Position numbers and translations under genes: made by a program | The notes under the pieces: generated by a model | The model's database searches: none | What the model was told of the DNA's origin: nothing | What the model saw: only the letters and a program-made list of their open reading frames with translations | NCBI GenBank assembly: GCA_910577605.1 | Contig: CAJTON010000015.1 | Span: forward strand, 33,201-57,700 | Reading direction: 5' to 3' | DNA: 24,500 nucleotides | Source: an uncultured Butyrivibrio sp. | Lineage (GTDB): Bacteria > Bacillota > Clostridia > Lachnospirales > Lachnospiraceae | Shown here: one piece after another, positions 1 to 4,655 of the stretch | Layout: each line of letters begins with the position of its first letter | Numbering within the stretch: position 1 is the first letter of the stretch

Positions 1-1
1 T

Positions 2-616
2 ATCGCGGTAGGAAATTCCATGGGATACGGCATCTCCGTTACTACGGGCTGCATCAGCGCTCTTGACAAGAGCATAATGGTGGAAAACGTTCAGTACGAT
101 AATCTTATACAGACCGACGCGGCGATTAATCCGGGCAATAGCGGAGGCGCTTTGTTTAACGCATACGGCGAGGTCATAGGAATCAATTCAGCCAAAATGA
201 CGAACACTAAGGTCGAGGGAATGGGCTATGCTATATCTATTTCCTCCGTGAAGGACATAATTGAGGATCTTTCTATTACGGAGCCCAGAGAGCAGCTTTC
301 GGAGGAAGAAAGAGGCTATCTCGGAGTCAAGGGCGTGACGATTACCGAATCCATAGCGCAGACGTACAACCGTCCCGCGGGAGTGGAGATCCGTTCCGTC
401 ACCAAAGGCTCGGCAGCCGACAAGGCGGGGCTTTCGCAGTACGACGTTATAATTTCTTTTGACGGCGCGACAATGAAATCGATAAACGATCTTATTGACA
501 AATTATCATATTACGCGGTGGGCGAAGAAGTGGAACTTGAGTACTATCATCTTACCGACGACGGAGCGTATGAAAAGAACAAGACGACGGTCACATTAAT
601 GGCTAAACCTGAATAG
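2..616 (+). CDS. htrA: HtrA/DegP-family serine protease with PDZ domain (5' truncated by window edge)
   Basis: About 204 residues of the C-terminal part are visible; the reading frame is open to the window edge, so the true start lies upstream. The fragment begins inside a trypsin-like fold: IAVGNSMGYG near the start, then TDAAINPGNSGGALFN, in which the serine of GNSGG is the family nucleophile. A PDZ domain follows (about residues 105-200 of the fragment; GVEIRSVTKGSAADKAGL is the typical ligand-groove region). HtrA proteases degrade or refold misfolded exported proteins and are normally membrane-anchored with an extracytoplasmic catalytic domain; the anchor would be in the missing part. The catalytic His and Asp are also outside the window. 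The gene ends at a strong hairpin terminator, so it is the last gene of its transcript. Family assignment is firm; the exact orthologue is not. Confidence 0.93.
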   Translation: MAVGNSMGYGISVTTGCISALDKSIMVENVQYDNLIQTDAAINPGNSGGALFNAYGEVIGINSAKMTNTKVEGMGYAISISSVKDIIEDLSITEPREQLSEEERGYLGVKGVTITESIAQTYNRPAGVEIRSVTKGSAADKAGLSQYDVIISFDGATMKSINDLIDKLSYYAVGEEVELEYYHLTDDGAYEKNKTTVTLMAKPE

Positions 617-632
617 CTCTTACAAAATACTG

Positions 633-677
633 CGGATACGGAAGAGGGCAAAATCTTTCGTATCCGTTTTTTGTTTT
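633..677 (+). terminator. Rho-independent terminator after the HtrA gene
   Basis: A 13-bp stem (633-645 pairing with 654-666, one G-U pair) closes an 8-base loop and is followed directly by a T-rich run (TTTTTTGTTTT). It starts 17 bases after the protease stop codon. Confidence 0.9.
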
Positions 678-781
678 GGCTCAAAACGAATTATAGGCTT
701 GCAAATAGATTTTTTCTTTTTTATTGTATATCTTGTCGAAACAGTGAATATAACCGCATATTTTGGTGAATTGTGGTTGAA

Positions 782-810
782 TTGACGCTTTAAAGGGTGA
801 GCTTTACAAT
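782..810 (+). promoter_or_regulatory. SigA-type promoter for the first XRE regulator
   Basis: TTGACG (782-787), 17-base spacer, TACAAT (805-810). The expected transcription start near 817 falls at the ribosome binding site AGAGGTG, so the untranslated leader would be only about 13 bases. A weaker alternative upstream is TTGTCG-N18-CATATT. Confidence 0.55.
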
Positions 811-829
811 GAAGAAGAGGTGAATTAAA

Positions 830-1180
830 ATGAACCAATCAGTAAGTGCATTAGGAGATGCCGTTCGGGCAACGAGGAAGAGCAAAAACTTATCTCAGGA
901 GGCATTAGCCGAGAAGATTGGTGTGTGCAAAAGAACTATTATCGATATAGAAAAGAATACAGGTAATCCCAAATTTGAAATATTATGTATGTTGGTGAGA
1001 GAACTGGATCTGCCGCTGTATCAGGTATTTTATCCGGAAGCCTCAAATAATCTGGAGATTCAGAATATATTAGTCAGAGAATTAAGCGATTGCACGGATT
1101 ATGAGATGAAGGTGATTCTTTCAGTTGTCAGAAGTCTGAGATACACATTGAAAAGCGAAGCGAAAAATAAAGTTCTGTAA
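830..1180 (+). CDS. XRE-family (Cro/CI-type helix-turn-helix) transcriptional regulator, 116 aa
   Basis: A short DNA-binding protein. Residues about 8-63 form a classical HTH_3 domain: LGDAVRATRKSKNLSQEALA, then KIGVCKRTIIDIEKNTGNPK and the closing LVRELDLPLYQVF. The C-terminal 50 residues are mainly helical and charged, with no recognisable sensor or protease domain, and may serve dimerisation. The start ATG is preceded by GAGGTG at good distance. The gene is visibly more AT-rich in codon use than spoVAD or gltB, which together with the second XRE gene opposite suggests an acquired or fast-evolving patch. It faces the 94-aa regulator tail to tail. No target gene can be deduced; self-regulation is the default guess. 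Confidence 0.88.
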   Translation: MNQSVSALGDAVRATRKSKNLSQEALAEKIGVCKRTIIDIEKNTGNPKFEILCMLVRELDLPLYQVFYPEASNNLEIQNILVRELSDCTDYEMKVILSVVRSLRYTLKSEAKNKVL

Positions 1181-1197
1181 TATTTTCAATATGCTGA

Positions 1198-1245
1198 AGC
1201 TCCCGTCAAGGCAGTTACAGCATGGCTTTTGCTTTGACAGGGGCT
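1198..1245. terminator. Large imperfect inverted repeat between two convergent regulators; possible bidirectional terminator
   Basis: Arms 1198-1214 and 1229-1245 pair over 17 positions with one mismatch and a few G-U pairs around a 14-base loop. It lies between the stop codons of two convergent genes, where a shared terminator is expected. Neither side has a good T-run, so termination is not certain; it could instead be an RNA-stability hairpin or a protein-binding palindrome. Confidence 0.45.
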
Positions 1246-1252
1246 TGCTCCA

Positions 1253-1537
1253 TCATATGTTTCTGAATACTGAGATGACCTGTATGACGATCTCCTTTTC
1301 TTTGCTGTCGAGATCGGAAATATCCAGATAGTTCTGCCGTTCGATTCCGAGAAGGTAATCTGTTGAAACGTGAAAAATTCTCGCGTATTTGATGAGAATC
1401 TCGTAAGATGGGCGTCTGGAGCAGGATTCATAGCTTGAGATAGCGCTTGTCGCAAGTCCCATCATTTCGGCGAGGTGGCTTTGGTTAAGCCGTCTGTCGA
1501 TTCTTAATTTCTTTAATTTTTCGCCCAGTAAAACCAT
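1253..1537 (-). CDS. XRE-family helix-turn-helix transcriptional regulator, 94 aa
   Basis: A small Cro/CI-type regulator. The HTH domain spans about residues 5-64: LGEKLKKLRIDRRLNQSHLA, then EMMGLATSAISSYESCSRRP and IKYARIFHVSTDYLLG, the standard five-helix arrangement ending in the DYLLG signature. The last 25 residues (DLDSKEKEIVIQVISVFRN) form one amphipathic helix typical of short clostridial XRE proteins and probably mediate dimerisation. The ATG follows AAAGGAG at 7-8 bases. Three TTTAC/GTAAA half-sites lie just upstream and are a plausible autoregulatory operator. It converges on the 116-aa XRE gene. Regulated genes are unknown. Confidence 0.88.
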   Translation of the reverse strand: MVLLGEKLKKLRIDRRLNQSHLAEMMGLATSAISSYESCSRRPSYEILIKYARIFHVSTDYLLGIERQNYLDISDLDSKEKEIVIQVISVFRNI

Positions 1538-1563
1538 ATCAATTTCTCCTTTGTGTTTTTTTG

Positions 1564-1594
1564 TTTACTATCAGTGTAAATAAAAACATTTTAC
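1564..1594. promoter_or_regulatory. Candidate operator: TTTAC-N7-GTAAA-N9-TTTAC upstream of the 94-aa XRE gene
   Basis: Half-sites TTTAC (1564-1568), GTAAA (1576-1580) and TTTAC (1590-1594) alternate in orientation, giving two overlapping inverted repeats 27-57 bases from the start codon. Small XRE repressors commonly bind such sites in their own promoter. The assignment is by position and symmetry only. Confidence 0.35.
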
Positions 1595-1692
1595 GCGTGG
1601 TGAAATCGACTATGCATATACAGAAAATTACAAATCAAATATAAAATTATATGTCTATATTATATTTTTAAATTAATCAAATTAAATTGTCC

Positions 1693-1721
1693 GCATAAAA
1701 AAATTTTTACTCCGCATAATA
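1693..1721 (+). promoter_or_regulatory. Sigma-G (forespore) type promoter for spoVAD-spoVAE
   Basis: GCATA (1693-1697), 17-base spacer, CATAATA (1715-1721). This fits the forespore sigma-G pattern (-35 GNATR, -10 CATNNTA) and differs from the SigA-type boxes elsewhere in the window. spoVA genes are sigma-G targets in characterised spore formers. Both boxes lie in a repeated TCCGCATAA word with 21-bp spacing. Confidence 0.65.
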
Positions 1722-1755
1722 ATTTCCAAAATCATATTAAAAGGATGAACGCGAT

Positions 1756-2766
1756 ATGGGAAAAATCGGAAAAGCAAGTATAACTTTTGACGTGCCGCCT
1801 TTGATCCGTGAGCGCGCGTCGATAGTAGGGCAGAAAGAGGGAGAAGGTCCGTTAGGCCCTCTTTTTGATAAGATCATAGACGACGCGATGGCGGGCAAAA
1901 AAACATGGGAGGAGGCGGAGAGCGAGTTTCAGAGGCAGGTAGTGGAGGTGCTTTTGGAAAAGTCCGGCATGGACAAAAAAGAAATACGCTATCTTTTTGC
2001 GGGCGATCTTCTGGGACAGCTGATTGCGACCTCTTTCGGAATACAGAGCTTCGAGATACCGTTGTTCGGACTTTACGGGGCGTGCTCGACGATGGGCGAA
2101 TCCTTGTCGTTGGCGGCTATGACGGTCGCGGCCGGTTATGCCGAAAACGTGATAGCGCTTACTTCGAGCCATTTTGCGAGCGCGGAAAAACAGTTCCGTT
2201 ATCCGCTTGATTACGGCAGTCAGCGTCCGTTGTCCGCGACATGGACGGTTACCGGAGCGGGCGGCGTAATAGTTGGCACGGGTGAACACGGCAACCGCGT
2301 AACGGGAGTCACGACCGGCAAGATAGTAGATTACGGAGTGGAGGACTCTTTTAATATGGGAGCGGCAATGGCTCCGGCGGCGTGCGACGTGATTTACAAC
2401 AATTTCATGGACATGGAGCTTGAACCCAATTATTACGATGCGATATACACGGGCGATCTCGGATATGTCGGTCAGAAGATCCTTATCGACCTTCTTGAAA
2501 AAAGAGGCTTTGACATATCGGGAATACACCGTGACTGCGGAATCGAGATATATGACAGGGAAAAACAAGACACGCATTCCGGCGGCAGCGGGTGCGGATG
2601 CAGCGCCTGCACGCTCTGCGCCCATATACTGAAGGAAATGGACGAGGGCAGGCTTAAAAGGGTCCTTCTGGTGCCGACGGGCGCGCTGCTTTCAACTATA
2701 AGCTTTAATGAAGGCAAGACCGTACCGGGAATAGCGCACGCGGTCATGCTTGAGCACTTTGATTAA
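1756..2766 (+). CDS. spoVAD: Stage V sporulation protein AD (SpoVAD), dipicolinate uptake
   Basis: 336 residues, the normal length for SpoVAD. The family has a thiolase-like fold without thiolase activity; in Bacillus it binds dipicolinic acid and, with other SpoVA proteins at the inner forespore membrane, moves Ca-DPA into the spore and out again in germination. Seen here: the N-terminal KIGKASITFDVPPLIRERAS block, the thiolase-like cysteine region LYGACSTMGESL (C110), HFASAEKQFRYPLDYGSQRP, and the glycine/cysteine segment GGSGCGCSACTLCAHIL (277-292). Cysteines 285 and 288 give a C-x-C-x2-C-x2-C cluster; from memory, usual family members have only the GCGCSA part. The ATG follows AAGGATG. 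A sigma-G-type promoter lies 35 bases upstream, and spoVAE follows after 14 bases. spoVAC, usually directly upstream, is absent. Confidence 0.96.
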   Translation: MGKIGKASITFDVPPLIRERASIVGQKEGEGPLGPLFDKIIDDAMAGKKTWEEAESEFQRQVVEVLLEKSGMDKKEIRYLFAGDLLGQLIATSFGIQSFEIPLFGLYGACSTMGESLSLAAMTVAAGYAENVIALTSSHFASAEKQFRYPLDYGSQRPLSATWTVTGAGGVIVGTGEHGNRVTGVTTGKIVDYGVEDSFNMGAAMAPAACDVIYNNFMDMELEPNYYDAIYTGDLGYVGQKILIDLLEKRGFDISGIHRDCGIEIYDREKQDTHSGGSGCGCSACTLCAHILKEMDEGRLKRVLLVPTGALLSTISFNEGKTVPGIAHAVMLEHFD

Positions 2767-2780
2767 GGAGGCGGAGATTT

Positions 2781-3137
2781 ATGGATTATCTTATCGCATT
2801 TTTGGTTGGCGGCGGAATATGCGCGCTTGTCCAGATTCTTATGGAAAAAACAAAGCTTATGCCGGGCAGGATAATGGTTCTTCTTGTATGTTCAGGAGCC
2901 GTACTCAGCGCGGCGGGGCTGTACGGACCTTTTGTGGACTGGGCGGGCAGCGGGGCGAGCGTTCCTCTTCTTGGCTTCGGAAACGTGCTTTTTAAGGGCG
3001 TGAAGGAAGCCGTTGATATGGAGGGATTTCTCGGGATCTTCCTCGGAGGCTTCAAGGCGGGAGCTGCGGGCTGCGCCGCGGCGCTGATTTTCGGATATAT
3101 CGCCTCTTTGATAGTAAATCCCAAGATGAAAAAATAG
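2781..3137 (+). CDS. spoVAE: Stage V sporulation protein AE (SpoVAE/SpoVAEb), membrane subunit
   Basis: 118 residues, typical of the short membrane protein SpoVAE (SpoVAEb in Bacillus). Hydrophobic segments lie at about 3-20, 31-50, 55-75 and 88-113. Family features include the opening MDYLIAFLVGGGICALVQIL and the region around LLGFGNVLFKGVKEAVDMEG. In Bacillus it belongs to the SpoVA membrane assembly that transports Ca-DPA. The ATG follows AAGGAGGCGG closely, and the gene starts 14 bases after spoVAD, so the two are surely co-transcribed and probably share the sigma-G-type promoter. No clear terminator follows. Confidence 0.94.
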   Translation: MDYLIAFLVGGGICALVQILMEKTKLMPGRIMVLLVCSGAVLSAAGLYGPFVDWAGSGASVPLLGFGNVLFKGVKEAVDMEGFLGIFLGGFKAGAAGCAAALIFGYIASLIVNPKMKK

Positions 3138-3279
3138 CAGGATTTTCCCCAATATGAAAAATATACTGGAAATACCGAAACTTTTGTAGTACCATATAGT
3201 CAAATATTATTGGAATGCCCTTCGGGTATGCCATTACGCGCTGAAAGCAGACGCAATAAGAACGAAAGGAAGTATTTCC

Positions 3280-4305
3280 ATGGATAAGAAAAGCATTGAC
3301 TGGGAGAATCTTGGTTTCGGTTATATAGAAACTGAAAAGAGATTTGTGTCAAATTACAGAAACGGAGTATGGGATGAAGGCGGGCTTACCGGAGAGGCAA
3401 CTGTAACTATCAGCGAGTGCGCCGGAGTTTTGCAGTATGCTCAGACAATATTCGAGGGACTTAAGGCATATACGACGGAGAAGGGAGAGACGGTTATTTT
3501 CAGGCCTGACCTTAACGCGGAACGCATGGAGCAGTCGGCGTTAAGGCTTGAAATGCCTGTTTACCCCAAAGACAGGTTTGTGGACGCCGTTGTCAGGACG
3601 GTCAGGGCAAACAACGCTTATGTGCCGCCCTATGGGACCGGAGCAACGCTTTATGTCAGACCTTATATGTTCGGCAGCAGCGCGGTGATCGGAGTAAAGC
3701 CCGCTGAAGAGTACCAGTTCAGGGTGTTCACAACGCCGGTCGGACCTTATTTTAAGGGAGGTGCGAGGCCTTTAACCATCAAGGTTTCAGATTTTGACCG
3801 TGCGGCTCCGAACGGGACCGGACATATCAAGGCTGGACTTAACTACGCGATGAGCCTTCACGCGATCGTTACCGCTCATAAAGAGGGCTTTGACGAAAAT
3901 ATGTATCTGGACCCGCGCACGCGCACAAAGGTTGAGGAGACAGGAGGAGCCAACTTCCTTTTCGTTACTAAGGACAAGAAGGTGGTAGTACCTAAATCTT
4001 CAAGCATTCTTCCTTCAATAACCCGTCGTTCGCTCGTGTATGTCGCGAAGGAATATCTCGGTCTTGAGGTCGAGGAGAGAGAGGTCCTTTTTGACGAGGT
4101 AAAGGATTTTGCCGAGGCAGGGCTTTGCGGAACGGCTGCTGTTATTTCTCCCGTCGGAAAGATCGTGAACCATGGCGAGGAGATATGCATTCCGAGCGGA
4201 ATGGCTGATATGGGACCTGTCACAAAGGAACTCTATGACACTCTTACGGGAATCCAGATGGGACGTATAGAAGCTCCCGACGGATGGATCAAGGTGGTTG
4301 AATAA
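3280..4305 (+). CDS. ilvE: Branched-chain amino acid aminotransferase (IlvE)
   Basis: 341 residues, matching the longer IlvE type of fold-type IV PLP enzymes. It interconverts leucine, isoleucine and valine with their 2-oxo acids, using glutamate/2-oxoglutarate as partner, in the cytoplasm. The PLP lysine is K184 in NGTGHIKAGLNYA. Other family blocks are TIFEGLKAY (57-64), FRPDLNAERM, LYVRPYMFGS (124-133), EETGGANFLFV and the cofactor-phosphate region LPSITRRS. The ATG follows AAAGGAAG by 7 bases. The stop codon overlaps the start of the next small gene (TAATG), so the two are translationally coupled. There is no T-box or other recognisable amino acid-sensing leader in the 142 bases upstream. 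Confidence 0.96.
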   Translation: MDKKSIDWENLGFGYIETEKRFVSNYRNGVWDEGGLTGEATVTISECAGVLQYAQTIFEGLKAYTTEKGETVIFRPDLNAERMEQSALRLEMPVYPKDRFVDAVVRTVRANNAYVPPYGTGATLYVRPYMFGSSAVIGVKPAEEYQFRVFTTPVGPYFKGGARPLTIKVSDFDRAAPNGTGHIKAGLNYAMSLHAIVTAHKEGFDENMYLDPRTRTKVEETGGANFLFVTKDKKVVVPKSSSILPSITRRSLVYVAKEYLGLEVEEREVLFDEVKDFAEAGLCGTAAVISPVGKIVNHGEEICIPSGMADMGPVTKELYDTLTGIQMGRIEAPDGWIKVVE

Positions 4306-4526
4306 TGATTAATCCTGCAAGTATTTTTAAAATGAAGGGCGCGTGGGAGAAGTTTACCGCCAATCACCCCAGAGTTCCCGCCTTTATGCAGGCGGCTTCA
4401 CAGGGAATGATAGCGGAGGGCTCAATAATAGATTTGACGGTTATCGCTCCTGACGGGCGTAAGATCCAAACGAACGTCAGGCTCACGGAATCCGATATGG
4501 AGCTTTTCAGGGAATTTCAGAAATAA
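4305..4526 (+). CDS. Conserved-looking small protein of unknown function coupled to ilvE, 73 aa
   Basis: I do not recognise a characterised family. The 73-residue protein has no signal peptide and no membrane segment. It opens with MINPASIFKMKGAWEKFTAN, which resembles small uncharacterised proteins I recall from Clostridia, then a likely helix (PRVPAFMQAASQGM) and a beta-like segment (GSIIDLTVIAPDGRKIQTNV) ending in an acidic helix. The A of its ATG is the last base of the ilvE stop codon, so its translation depends on ribosomes finishing ilvE. It is the last gene before a strong terminator. The coupling suggests a role near IlvE or simply a conserved operon; no function can be claimed. Confidence 0.8.
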   Translation: MINPASIFKMKGAWEKFTANHPRVPAFMQAASQGMIAEGSIIDLTVIAPDGRKIQTNVRLTESDMELFREFQK

Positions 4527-4608
4527 GCGCTGTGAAGAGTTACGGGGAGAGCTTATGAAGGGATAAGCAGATGAAATCGGGTGTTACGCCGTAATGATAT
4601 TTTTATAT

Positions 4609-4647
4609 AAAACCGGAGCTGTGCAGTTTGTGTACAGCTCCGGTTTT
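4609..4647. terminator. Bidirectional Rho-independent terminator between the ilvE operon and the PBP gene
   Basis: A perfect 14-bp stem (4609-4622 with 4634-4647) has an 11-base loop. The outer arms are AAAA on the left and TTTT on the right, so it can end transcription in both directions. It sits between the small gene (stop 4526) and the converging PBP gene (stop 4656). Confidence 0.9.
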
Positions 4648-4655
4648 GCGTTATA

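Noticed and set aside
820..1540. Toxin-antitoxin or phage immunity module formed by the two XRE genes
   Set aside because: No toxin, integrase, excisionase or peptidase gene is adjacent; both genes are simple regulators in opposite orientation.
1852..2625. 257-codon open frame on the minus strand opposite spoVAD
   Set aside because: It lies fully inside a well-supported gene, has no ribosome binding site of its own, and its translation is arginine/alanine-rich low-information sequence typical of an antisense shadow.
3138..3279. T-box or other amino acid-sensing leader ahead of ilvE
   Set aside because: The 142-base region has only a small hairpin (3211-3233, one mismatch, 3-base loop), no T-box consensus and no terminator/antiterminator pair.
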